Shown here piece by piece: positions 1 through 9,456 of a DNA stretch of 64,000 nt (its first letter is position 1; each line of letters starts with the position of its first letter). The position numbers were made by a program, and so were the translations under genes. The notes under the pieces are model-generated. The model made no database searches. It was not told the origin of the DNA and saw only the letters and a list, made by a program, of their open reading frames with translations. The stretch is from Nannochloropsis salina CCMP1776 (taxonomy: Eukaryota; Sar; Eustigmatophyceae; Eustigmatales; Monodopsidaceae). The stretch covers positions 368,340 through 432,339 of the forward strand of contig SDOX01000019.1 in NCBI GenBank assembly GCA_004565275.1, read 5' to 3'.

Positions 1-918
1 ACCCGCGAAGGCCGAGGACAGGGGGGCGGCCAGGTCGATGGCGTCGAAGGGCACCATGCCCGTGAGGACCAGACAGACGGCGCAGTAGATGCCGACGCAG
101 GTGGCTAGGGAGACCAGGATGGCTCGAGGCATGTCACGCAGGGGGTCCTGACATTCCTCCGAGGAGGAGGCGATCGTGTCAAAGCCCACATAGGAGAAGA
201 AGACGGTGGAGGATGTGCGGAAGACGGCCTCGAGGCCCCGGGGGAAGAAGGGGAGCCAGTGCCGGGGCTGGACATGGAAGAGGCCGAGGGCGCAGACGAG
301 CAGGATCACCGCCACCTTGGCGCTGGTAAGGATCGCGTTCAGGACGGCACCCGTCTCTGTCCCCCTGCAGAGCACGAGGGTGTGGAGGAGGAGGAGGAGG
401 GGTGCGACCAGGCTGAGACTGAAGAGCTCAGTGACAGGCACGGGGGCGAGCCAGGCGGGGACGGGACCGAGCCCGGCGTGCTTCAGGAAGTCCACCAGGT
501 ACAGGGCGAAGGAGCGCGATATCAAAGCAGCAGCTACAGTATAGTCGACGAGCAGGTTGATGCTGACAAGCAGCGCAGGCAGCTCCCCGAAGGTGACGTG
601 GGTATAGAGGAAGACGGTGCCCGCCTGGGGGTACCGCGACGCCATTTCTGAATAACACAAAGCGTCTATTGCCGCGATAATACCACTGAATATGTAACTA
701 AATACGACAGCAGGACCAGCACCTGCAGCAGCTACTCCGGTTAGAGAGAAGACGCCCGCTCCAATACTCCCGCCTACGCCCAACATGGTCAATTGCCAGA
801 AGCCCAGTTGCCGCTTCAGATGCTGAAAATGGACATGGCCATCGTCCCCCTCGGTGTCAGGATCCGCTCCTGCAACTAACGGCAGTCGTATGCCTTGATC
901 GTATGAGTTAAAGCCCAT
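1..918 (-). CDS. Cationic amino acid transporter (APC/SLC7 CAT family), partial
   Basis: A continuous minus-strand frame of 306 codons runs from an ATG at 918, directly preceded by an in-frame TAA, and leaves the window at base 1 without a stop. The start of the product (HLKRQLGFWQLTMLGVGGSI, then GAGVFSLTG) is the conserved first membrane segment of the APC superfamily. Further on, FFSYVGFDTIASSSEECQDP and LVLTGMVPF are hallmark CAT-type motifs. About seven hydrophobic segments are visible, so roughly the C-terminal half is missing. The family imports lysine, arginine or other amino acids across the plasma or vacuolar membrane. The substrate cannot be read from this part. It is divergent from the SWIM/RING gene. 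An upstream exon is possible, but the immediate upstream stop supports this start. Confidence 0.85.
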   Translation of the reverse strand, partial: MGFNSYDQGIRLPLVAGADPDTEGDDGHVHFQHLKRQLGFWQLTMLGVGGSIGAGVFSLTGVAAAGAGPAVVFSYIFSGIIAAIDALCYSEMASRYPQAGTVFLYTHVTFGELPALLVSINLLVDYTVAAALISRSFALYLVDFLKHAGLGPVPAWLAPVPVTELFSLSLVAPLLLLLHTLVLCRGTETGAVLNAILTSAKVAVILLVCALGLFHVQPRHWLPFFPRGLEAVFRTSSTVFFSYVGFDTIASSSEECQDPLRDMPRAILVSLATCVGIYCAVCLVLTGMVPFDAIDLAAPLSSAFAG

Positions 919-1394
919 TTATGATCGAGATGGTCGAGACAATCGTCCATTTGAGCCAACACTTTGAGTACCGTGCTAGAAAAGATCGACGACTTACCTG
1001 CCTCACTTTTCAGATGAAATGCACGGTCATGTATGTGTCTCCAAAACGACGCCGGCCGCCCGTTCAATCCCATTGTTACCTGTGAGTGAGACGAGGGACG
1101 CGACCATGGCATCGCGTGTGATTATTTTGGGGACTCTTTATCGAAGGGAGTGGTCGCTCAGAGCAAGCCTCCGCGAGAGCGAGTGAGCGGCCTGGGAGCG
1201 ACGCCGTGGTCTCTGCCCATGCTAGTCGTGGCTTGCAGCGGTGCACAGTGGTTTACATGATATACGAGAAGAATTCAGGCTTTTCCAAGGTCAGGGTGCG
1301 ACTGTTGAGTGTAAGTATAACGCGTGGATCTGGCCAGGGGCCAAGTCTCATGATTGAACCTCCTCCATCCCCAGGGCATATCAGTTTCGGAATT
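919..1394. other. Divergent promoter region with a likely 5'UTR intron
   Basis: This gap separates the transporter start from the SWIM/RING gene. On the plus strand a strong donor (GTAAGTATAA at 1311) and a pyrimidine-rich acceptor ending at 1374 outline a possible 64-bp 5'UTR intron. Its phase does not fit the downstream frame, which argues that translation begins after it, at 1395. Confidence 0.4.
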
Positions 1395-2647
1395 ATGAAC
1401 TCTTTCCAGAAACTTAAGGCAAGGTCACGTTCTGAAGTGAAAGCTCCCTATCATACGACTGGTCATGAGCCTGATGTAAATGGTTGCGGTGGCGGTAAAA
1501 ACGGCGCAGCTGGACCCGCTACCCGCGGGCGCCATGCATCGTCAGCCAAAGGAGGCGCTCAAAGTGGCGGATGCAAACGCGTGCACAGCGACTCTTATAG
1601 CCCTAAAAAGGCGGGTACAATCAAGCGCAAGAGATATGAAGGGGTTACATGCAATGACAAGAAGCCGTCGGCGAAATCACAGAAAAATGAACCGACAGCC
1701 GAGGTCGAAAGACGCCCTTTCCCTTTCCGAAGGGGAGCTGGTACATTCCGCGATCGCTTGTTCCGTGCAATCAATCAGGGCATGTATTTGATTCACAACG
1801 AAAATTTGAGTACAGAGGGGAACCTACACCGTCGGTTTCATGTGTCAGGGACTACAGGTGAGATCTTGAAAGTTGAGAATACGAGCATATGCAGGAGCGA
1901 GGGTGACTTTTATTCAGCTAGTTGTGACCAAAAGAAGTCATTCACAATACAGGTAACGTCTATCATGTAGATATTTGTCGCATCCCTACATGTGATTGCC
2001 CCGATTTTGTGCGCCACACCATCCCCGGTCAAGCCGGGGTCGTTTGCAAGCACATCCTCCTCGTCTATCTGAAGGTCCTCCGGCTCGCCTCAAATGACAC
2101 GCTGCTCCCGCAAAAAGGCCTGCTGCAAGACGAGCTGACTCGCATGTTTGCTTGCTTACCTGGCAAAGGAGGCGAGGAGGATGAGAAGTCGTGGGGCGAT
2201 GTCTTGGTCGACGCGAAAGCTCGCGCGGCTTACACGGCCTTGGTGGATGAGGCTGCGGCCGGAGACGCGGGGGCGAAGAAGGACAAAGGACAGCAAACGG
2301 GGGATCTATGTCTGGATTTGGCCAGGGAAGACGAATGTCCCGTCTGTTTTGAACAGTTTGACACGCAGAAGCCGGAGGAGGTGGTGACCTGCTATGCCTG
2401 CCACAAGCCCACACACGCGCTCTGCTTCCGGACCTGGAATGGAGTGAAGATCTCCGAAGGGCTGCCACGATCCTGCGTCTGGTGCCGGGCAAGATGGCTA
2501 GACCCTGTCCTAGCGGGAGCGAGTGATGGTGCGAAAGCGAGGGCCGAGAGCCAGGCGGGCTACGTAAATGTGGGGAAGCTCACGGGCCAGGCTGGGCGGG
2601 AGGAGTATCAATCCATGAGCAGTCGATGGAGAAATAGATGGTGGTGA
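1395..2647 (+). CDS. SWIM zinc-finger plus RING-finger protein, putative E3 ubiquitin ligase
   Basis: Two exons, 1395-1857 and 1953-2647, give a 385-residue protein. The 95-bp intron has GT-AG ends and is phase 1. Joining restores a SWIM domain at about residues 155-191 (CDCPDF, then VCKHILL: the CxC...CxH zinc pattern of SWIM). A RING-like domain follows at about 282-335: CPVC, CYAC, HALC and CVWC supply the zinc ligands. The SWIM-RING order occurs in ZSWIM2/MEX-type ubiquitin ligases, so ubiquitin transfer is the likely activity. The N-terminal 130 residues are basic and of low complexity. ATG 1395 was chosen because a probable 5'UTR intron ends at 1374. An in-frame ATG at 1257 would add 46 residues. 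It is convergent with MPP6. Confidence 0.75.
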
Positions 2648-3150
2648 GAACATGATTTCTGATGTCGCGAGAATGTTTAGTAAGGCCGCTTTCGAGGCAT
2701 GTGCGCACGCTGTTTCATAGTGGGTAACGGGAAAGGCGTCATAGCAGACGGGGATGCCGACAACGTTGTCCAGGATACTCGCGAAACGCTCTTTCGTTGG
2801 AAATGGTGTGCGGACGCGACTGCAATGAAGCTCTGGGTCAGATTTACCTACGTTCGCACCTCAGCGGAGATGCCGCGGCGAGCATGTTGTGAGCTGAGGA
2901 GGAGGGGCGAGGAGTGGATAGGCGGCTGGCCTTCGGAAGACTCATCATGTTTGAGGAGCAGAGTAATTTGCTGTTGTATGGTATTGAATAATACGGTTTT
3001 AAATAAAAAGAAATCCAATGATAAGCTGTAAAAGAGTGTCGGTACATGTGAACATAATTGATTGGCTTTCTCTTCGCTATTTACTCAAAGTCATTTACAC
3101 TCCGCTTGCCACCTTGTATTTAACACGCTACAATGCGGATCCATACATTT
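2648..3150. other. Convergent 3' region
   Basis: This lies between the stops of the SWIM/RING gene and MPP6. Small ORFs here (for example 2699-3031) have no recognisable domain. An AATAAA hexamer lies at 3002-3007. Confidence 0.4.
3002..3007 (+). terminator. Possible polyadenylation signal
   Basis: A sense AATAAA in an A-rich stretch, about 355 bp after the SWIM/RING stop. It is the only such hexamer seen in this gap. Use of the signal is inferred. Confidence 0.3.
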
Positions 3151-3837
3151 TCAGCTACCCCGCATTTTCTGTTTCGGCTGCTGGTAAGTGTATTGCCCCC
3201 TCTTCCCCCCGCCGCCCCTAGATGCCTCAGAGCCTTTGTTACTGTCTCGCTTGACAGGTAGATTGCCGTGCCGCCGGTAGCGCTCCACCATCTCGTGTTC
3301 ATTCACCTCTTTCTCGTCCGCGTCGTCATATCCATGTCTCCGCTTTCGTTTGCGCAACCCTAGTAATTGAAGGTTCTGCTCAAACATTCTGGCCACCACT
3401 TCATTGAACCCCCCGAATGCCCGTCGCCCCAGGACTTGAGTTCTCGGATCCGTTTCCTCGGTTTCAAAAACCATCGTACGTGACCTTTTTGACTGTAACG
3501 AATCACTGCTCTGCTTCTGCTCTGGTTGCAATGTTTGCGAAATGGTGTTTTTTTCCTGTGCCTTTGTAGACGCGCCTATCTCCACTTGCCGTGTTTCCTG
3601 CTCCAGTGTCCATTTCGCAGCTTTGGCTGCCATGGCCTGCTCTGCCTGCTGCTTCATTTCGGCATCCTTTTGCATACGCTTTTGCATGAATTTCATACCC
3701 AAGGTCGAAGCGCTCAATATTCTTCCCTTGGGAGCGGAATTGGTGGGTGTTGGAGATACTTCTGCCGCCGGAGCGCTCCCAACCGCCTTTCCGCCTGCAG
3801 AGGGCCGTCCCGGCTTGCGAGCCCCGGGCCTCCACAT
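3151..3837 (-). CDS. MPHOSPH6: M-phase phosphoprotein 6 homologue (RNA exosome cofactor)
   Basis: A single-exon frame of 228 codons starts at an ATG with an in-frame TGA seven codons upstream. It carries the family signature at residues 39-56 (LSASTLGMKFMQKRM), then a GRRAFGGFNEVV-type motif at 137-147 and an HEMVERYR motif at 181-188, in the order seen in MPP6. The protein is charged, with basic clusters near residues 161-168 and at the glycine- and lysine-rich C-terminus. MPP6 binds the nuclear RNA exosome and helps recruit the MTR4 helicase for processing of 5.8S rRNA and other structured RNAs. At 228 residues it is longer than animal MPP6 (about 160), because of a proline/alanine-rich N-terminus. 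It lies in tandem downstream of the sphingomyelinase-like gene. Confidence 0.82.
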   Translation of the reverse strand: MWRPGARKPGRPSAGGKAVGSAPAAEVSPTPTNSAPKGRILSASTLGMKFMQKRMQKDAEMKQQAEQAMAAKAAKWTLEQETRQVEIGASTKAQEKNTISQTLQPEQKQSSDSLQSKRSRTMVFETEETDPRTQVLGRRAFGGFNEVVARMFEQNLQLLGLRKRKRRHGYDDADEKEVNEHEMVERYRRHGNLPVKRDSNKGSEASRGGGGKRGQYTYQQPKQKMRGS

Positions 3838-4404
3838 CCTCCAATCTATGCCTCACGAGTGAAGCTTAACCCCATATACAGAGTACGTGAAGGTGAAATG
3901 AGTCGCTCAGCTTATTGCTCAACACCGTGCTTTGTCCACCTACCCCTCCCCCTCAAACCTCCTGATCGCCCAGGGCACGACCGACTCGCCTGCAACAGTC
4001 ACCGCAGCTAGGGGGATACCACCAGAATACGAAAAGAACGCAGAATAACAGTGGCACGTCACAAAAATATCCCTCAAAAAAAGCACGTATAGCAATTATC
4101 GTCTGCATTTGATTTATTTTTTAAGTTTCGAAAGGCGCCCAAATTTTCCACACCACTAGTCATGTTCCCATTCGGGTACACGTACATTTTACTCATTTTT
4201 GCTATTCTCTTCTGTGATTTCTATTTCTGATACTATAGTCCAACAAAGGACACGTTCCCACGGCCGATGCCTAGTGCTTGCCTACCATTCCGATCCACAA
4301 TTTATTAAGAAAAAAAGACAGGTGCAGGGGAACAGAGAACAGTTGAATCTCTCGAGTAGCCCTTCATCACGTCCCCGATGCACGCGTTGCGACCCAACAT
4401 AAAG
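3838..4404. other. AT-rich intergenic region, MPP6 promoter side
   Basis: This holds the 5' flank of MPP6 and the 3' flank of the sphingomyelinase-like gene. Bases 4060-4210 are noticeably AT-rich. No supported gene is seen. Confidence 0.4.
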
Positions 4405-6098
4405 TTAAGCCAAAACAGGCTCCAAAATCATATCAAGCACGATCCCAAAATGGTCACTTAGCCAGGTATTTCCCCAGAAAGGGACGTCGAGTCGACAGCG
4501 CCGATTCACCATGCGGTGCTGCCGCGCCAAGCCCTTGTAAAAAATAAAATCGCAACGATGGTCCTCTTCAAGCAGTACACCATGCGTTAGCGGATTCCTG
4601 CTCGACCAAGTTGGCTCAGAACATCCCTTCTCCAGAAGCGCATCTTTGACGCCTGCCTGTTTGGACAAGAGCTGGATTTCTTCGCTCTCCGGGGTCACGT
4701 TGAAGTCTCCGCACAGCACGACAGAGCCTACCTGGGAGAGGCTCTTACAATGCTGCGTCAGCTCTTCCACCTGTCGCCGTCGGAAGACTTGCTGTCCGAG
4801 GTTCAGGTGTGTGTTCACGATGTACAAGGGCATCCCGTGAAACAAGAGCTGGGCAGTCAGATACCCCCGGGGCCGGACAAGGTTTAACCAGTCCCCGCGT
4901 TGCTCCTGGAAGAATGTGGTCCGCATCTCGGCGGGGACCAAGGCTTGAGTGACGGGGTCCTTGTTGTATACCACCGAGAAGCGATCTCGCCGCCAGAGAA
5001 TGACGGTGGACGCCTTCACCTGGCCCTGGAGAAACCCCACCAGGCAGGTCTTACGCATGGACCAGACCGCCACTGCCAAACCCTTCCCCACGAGCGCGAG
5101 TACCAGCAAAAGCCGTGTTGAGTCGTAGGGATCATCTCGCGACCAGTGGTGAGGCTTGAACGAGGAGAAGAGGGAGGGAAGCGCAAAGGTAGAAGAGACA
5201 GATGGACCGAAGGGGATGATTAGCGTCAGAGACGAGGCCCATAGATCTAGCACGCAATGGAAACAGAAGGCCAGGACCGTGGCCATCACCAGGTAGACAA
5301 AACCCAGGGTCAGCTTTCCGAGCGTTTCGGGGGGGTGCTTCTCAAAGAAGCTGTCGTACAAGTCGGCAAACGCCTCGCGGTAGTATCTGGGGATGGGAAG
5401 CACGTGGCAGGGTGGGGTACGCTAGGTCAGAAACATCACTTCCGGGTTCAACGGATGGCACACACACATCACGGGAGCAAAGCCACCCCCTGGCACGCCC
5501 CCACGCACCTTTCCACGCCGTCCGAGCAGGCCTCCTGCAAGCAGATGATGTCCGGCCCCAGGGCCAGGATGCGCTCCACCTGGAGCTTGAGGCGCTCGGA
5601 GCCCTCTAGGGATGCAGTCTTGGGAGTCACGCTTTGGAAACACATTGGGATAGGACTGCCTGCAAACACATTGAAATTTAGGACCTTCAAACGGAACTTA
5701 TGTTTGGCATCTTCCTCTGTACCACGATTCCCGCCTGCCAATTCCTCGTCGTCCTCCTCGTCTTGAGCCCCATCGTCATCACTCGCCATGCTGTTGATGC
5801 TCAGATCGCTGCTCATGACGCTACAAGTCGTACATGTACTGCAATTACCTCGCCCGCGCAACGTTTCCAGGTGGTTGACGGCAGATAGGGGTGCCGAGGC
5901 GGACGGGGCGGGGGGGCACGAATGATGATCATTCGCAGCCGAAGAGGGTAGTGTTGAATCGGCCCTGCTCCCCAAGGGAGATACGGGCAATGAATCTTCA
6001 TTTGGTGTGTGCGCTTGTAGGCTTCTTAGGGCAGCCGGTGCTTCGCGAGTCTCCTCGGAAGCATCGGAGCTCCGCACGGCAGATGTGGATGTACGCAT
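4405..6098 (-). CDS. Neutral sphingomyelinase-like phosphodiesterase (EEP superfamily) with membrane segments
   Basis: Exons 6098-5509 and 5386-4405 (minus) join across a 122-bp GT-AG intron in phase 2, giving 523 residues. The join reads DGVERYYREAF without a frame break. Endonuclease/exonuclease/phosphatase motifs are present: LKVLNFNVF and ICLQEA in exon 1, then VNTHLN, LCGDFN and a terminal SDHFGI. These supply the metal-binding Asn, Glu, Asp, Asn, Asp and His. Between LQEA and the rest lie two strongly hydrophobic stretches (LGFVYLVMATVLAFCFHC and LLLVLALVGKGLAVAV) that ordinary EEP enzymes lack. Neutral sphingomyelinases are membrane-bound EEP enzymes that release phosphocholine from sphingomyelin. 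The real substrate here is unknown and may be another sphingolipid. ATG 6098 is the first in frame. The N-terminal 130 residues are serine-rich or acidic and look disordered. Confidence 0.72.
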
Positions 6099-6829
6099 GT
6101 CAAAAAAGCGACACTCGATCTTGAAGGGGCAAAAACTAGTCGACAAGCCAGTGCCTCACAATACCCAGCCACTCAAATGAGCATGGGTGTAGATGCTGTT
6201 CGAATTGCAAACTGTGGTGGGGAGCCGTGGTCACGTTTGTGGGAATCTTATGGATACACAAGTGCATTGGGGCGCATGTTCTACACGTGCAGCGGACGAG
6301 CGAGGCAAGGGGAATGACAGATTCTCCCCTTTAAAATTCCTTAGTGGGAAGATCCCACCACCCAAAACCATCACCCCGCGACACCACCGCCATCCCATGG
6401 TGCGGCAAGCGTTGCATTCACAGGACCCTCGCGCCAAGACCGGTCGTGCGCAAGCCCTGCGGGGGGGTCCGAGGGAATGCCGGGTGCAGGTGACGACAAG
6501 GGCGGAGCGAGAGGGAGTCCACGGCCCCGGTTCAAGGAGGCTTTGGGGCATACGCGGTCACGCCCACGCCGCTTTTTTTCCCCGTCGGGGCAATTTTCAG
6601 CCACGGTCGTCCCGAAATCCACCTTGAAAGGAGCTTTGTGTTTGCATCCTTGACATGCGTACAGCACGTTGGCGTTGGAATATTTTCATCGCACCACGTA
6701 GTACTTCTCTCGCGATTCGGCTTGTCCAGAAGACTGGACCCGTTTCTACCAGGCATCAAGTTTCTCCTATAAACATACAAGAGCGCAAGTTTCACCATTT
6801 CCATTTGTACATTTTCATTCTTAAAGGGA
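6099..6829. other. Divergent promoter region
   Basis: This lies between the sphingomyelinase-like start (-) and the DUF1295 start (+). Several overlapping small ORFs on both strands show no domain and look like chance frames in GC-rich DNA. Confidence 0.4.
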
Positions 6830-7858
6830 ATGGCAGCTTGGTCATGGCCTGATGTCCTGTGGCTCTCGGCGCTGGTGACGGCGGCCTTGCAGCTCCTCAC
6901 GTTTCTAGTTGCTTACCTTTTTCAGTTCGACAAGCTGACCGACATATCAGGGGCTTCGAATTTCGTGTTGTTGGGGTGGCTATCGTACGGTCTGGGAGGA
7001 CATACTTATTCCCGTCAAACCATAAACACGGTCCTATTAACAGTGTGGGGTGCGAGATTGGGCTCGTACCTATTGCTTCGAGTCGTGCGACGCGGGCACG
7101 ACGCCCGCTTCGACGAGATGCGAGCAAGCTTTGTCCGCTTTGGCTCATTCTTCGTATTCCAAGCCTTTTGGGTGTTTCTAGTCACGATGCCCATCCTTTT
7201 GAGCAATTCTGCGCCTCAGGACGTGGACCTGGGTGGTCGTGATTACGCCGGATGGACCCTCTTTACCCTGGGGTTTCTGGTTGAAGTTTGGGCCGACCAG
7301 AGCAAGGACGCCTTTCACGAACAGAGGCGGACCGCTCCTCTCGCCTCCGCGCGCGGCATCATCACCACGGGGCCCTGGGCCTGGTCCCGGCACCCGAACT
7401 ACTGGGGCGAGATCACCCTCTGGCTCGGCCTCTTCCTTACCTCCTCCCGTGCCTTCGACGCCCCTAACAACCTGCCGGGCGCCTATGCCGCAGCGGTGAT
7501 CAGTCCCATCTTCACCTTTCTCATTCTCGTCTTCCTCTCGGGCTGCCCACTGGCTGAAGAGCGATACAACGAGCGGCATGGATCGGAGCCGTGGTACCTG
7601 GCCTATCGGACCCAGACCTCTCCGCTTCTTCCCCTCCCTCCTCTCATCTACCGCCTCCTCCCCCTGTGGCTCAAGCGCTATGCCCTCCTTGAACTAGCCA
7701 TGTTTGAAAAGGGACTGCCGGCGGGGGCGGGAGGGGGAGACGGGGGGTTGGGAGGACGCGGGGGGGACAAGGGGGCTGGGAGGCCCGTGCACGTCTATCA
7801 AGGGAGCCCGAGCAAGACGACCGACCTGATCGGGCACTCATCCGCCCCGGAAGTGTAA
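6830..7858 (+). CDS. DUF1295 / steroid 5-alpha-reductase-like integral membrane protein
   Basis: An intronless 342-codon gene starts at ATG 6830. About six hydrophobic segments span residues 8-250. The family hallmark GPWAWSRHPNYWGE (about 184-197), followed by a hydrophobic segment and EERYNERHG, is the cofactor-binding C-terminal region shared by DUF1295 proteins, steroid 5-alpha reductases and isoprenylcysteine methyltransferases. These enzymes reduce or methylate lipid-like substrates in a membrane. The exact substrate is not visible. The last 60 residues are a glycine-rich tail without a domain. Its 3' end faces NDUFA13. Confidence 0.8.
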   Translation: MAAWSWPDVLWLSALVTAALQLLTFLVAYLFQFDKLTDISGASNFVLLGWLSYGLGGHTYSRQTINTVLLTVWGARLGSYLLLRVVRRGHDARFDEMRASFVRFGSFFVFQAFWVFLVTMPILLSNSAPQDVDLGGRDYAGWTLFTLGFLVEVWADQSKDAFHEQRRTAPLASARGIITTGPWAWSRHPNYWGEITLWLGLFLTSSRAFDAPNNLPGAYAAAVISPIFTFLILVFLSGCPLAEERYNERHGSEPWYLAYRTQTSPLLPLPPLIYRLLPLWLKRYALLELAMFEKGLPAGAGGGDGGLGGRGGDKGAGRPVHVYQGSPSKTTDLIGHSSAPEV

Positions 7859-7884
7859 AGATAACAGAACTGTCCATACTAAGA

Positions 7885-7890
7885 AATAAA
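7885..7890 (+). terminator. Possible polyadenylation signal of the DUF1295 gene
   Basis: A sense AATAAA 27 bp after the stop codon, in the 283-bp gap before the convergent NDUFA13 stop. Confidence 0.4.
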
Positions 7891-8141
7891 GCATTGTATA
7901 GAACGGATACCCAAGGTGACCAAATTTGCTTCAGTTTACTCATTCCTTTCCGCCTAAAGCACGCGCACGAGCAGGCACACAACCTCCTTATGCGCCCGCT
8001 CCTTGCCTCCTTCACTATCCCCCCCTCTGGACTCTCTCTAATTCACCCCTGCAACACAGGGCCCACAGTCCCCACGGACATCGACGCGCGCCCCCGCGAA
8101 CCTCCACCGAGCCCGTCGAAACAGGCTGTCCCCTTGCCCGC

Positions 8142-8731
8142 TCACTCCCCCTTGTACGCCGATACCGATGGTGGGATCCACGTCACGTTCGTCTTATATA
8201 CACTCTCGCCCACCTTCCACCTCGGGACGTGCTTCATAATCTCCGCCTCCTCGGCCAGGGCTTTCTTTTGCCGCTCAATCCAAATCATGTCCTCGTCCGC
8301 TTGGAGCAAAGGGGCCAGAGCCAGCTTCTGCTCCCGCTTTTTGTCCGACCAAAAGCGGCGTTCCGTGTTCGTGCGCCCTACTTGAACAAAACCATAGGAC
8401 ACCACCAAGATGGCGCCAGTCCATATTGCCCAGCTCGGCGGTCCCCTATTCCCGAGCCGGGTCTTGTAAAAGATCTAGTGCCGGCAGCAGCAAATGATAA
8501 GGGGTGTGGGAGGGAACGATGGAGGGGAATAAGAGTCATGAGACGATTCTTGAAACTTTCAAGAGCTCTTCGTAGGAGCACCGAGGCCTAGTACCGACGG
8601 AAGTAAGTTATGCAATATTTCAAGCACCGTGACTTCATCGGAGGTACTCTACGTGTGTTCGCAGTTACCTTGGGATATCCGCCGGGCGGAGGGATATCTT
8701 GCACAGGTGGCCCACCAATTGGAGTCGCCAT
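8142..8731 (-). CDS. NDUFA13: NADH dehydrogenase (complex I) subunit NDUFA13 / GRIM-19
   Basis: Exon 1 (8731-8669) encodes 21 residues, MATPIGGPPVQDIPPPGGYP then K. Exon 2 (8474-8142) continues IFYKTRLGNRGPPSW. The 194-bp intron is GT-AG, phase 0, giving 131 residues. The proline-rich N-terminus (QDIPPPGGYPK), one membrane span (WAIWTGAILVVSYGFVQVG), the ALAPLLQADED stretch and the terminal WKVGESVYKTNVTWIPPS match the GRIM-19 family closely in order and length (about 144 in human). It is an accessory subunit of the mitochondrial complex I membrane arm and is imported without a cleaved presequence. The short first exon is missed by plain ORF calling. Confidence 0.93.
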
Positions 8732-9456
8732 CCTGTACTTATGTAGAAAAGCAGTGCAGGAGATGGAGGTGAGTCATATGTCGGAGCAGTCTGGAGCTGG
8801 AGCCCGAAGCTCTGGCGTAAACGCTAGCGCTTCCATCAGTGCCTGCCCTTTATTGCTGTTAGGGTCTGGCCAAATCCATGCCGCTTTCACTGACTAATAA
8901 TACACAAGCGTTGACGAGAACATTATGCGTAGATGTCGCCCACTACTCATGCTCGACAGCGCGAAATCGCGATACGACGCAGGACGCATGAAATCAGATG
9001 GAAAGGAGGGAGGGGACGATTGTTGGACCTGGCAAACGCTGACTCAGGTCTCCATTGTCCCGAGATGAGACGACTTCAGTCTCTCATAATAGGTCATGAC
9101 GCTGCTCCGCCGTCCATCCTGCGTGGCCGTGCGTGCACTCCTTCGGGTCTCAGGTTCGGGTGCATCGGTGCCTCTCGCGAGCGAGGGATGAGGCTTTGAG
9201 CGCTGTGGCGGGGAAACAGACTCTATTCAACTGAGGCGACCCCCAGGGAGCCAGCTTACACGCCTCTTTTGGCTGCCGCAGGGTCTCAGTCGCATCCTAG
9301 GCGTCAAAACAAGATCCTAGTGCTAATCCGTCGGTGTGAGAATGAATCTCTGGATTTCTTACTGAACACACTTGCCTCCTGACCATATAAATTTAGGTGG
9401 CTCTGCCTTGGGCTTTTGGACATCTCTTCCCTGGTCAATTTTGCCAGAATATTCCC
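8732..9456. other. Divergent promoter region
   Basis: This lies between NDUFA13 (-) and the acidic/basic nuclear-type protein (+). The ORF at 8933-9199 has no recognisable content. Confidence 0.4.

Noticed and set aside
206-651. Plus-strand ORFs with acidic low-complexity products
   Set aside because: They are antisense to the well-supported amino acid transporter and owe their length to GC-rich codons.
6193-6900. Several overlapping ORFs of 95-145 codons on both strands
   Set aside because: They have no domains, signals or splice-consistent joins, and they lie in a divergent promoter region.
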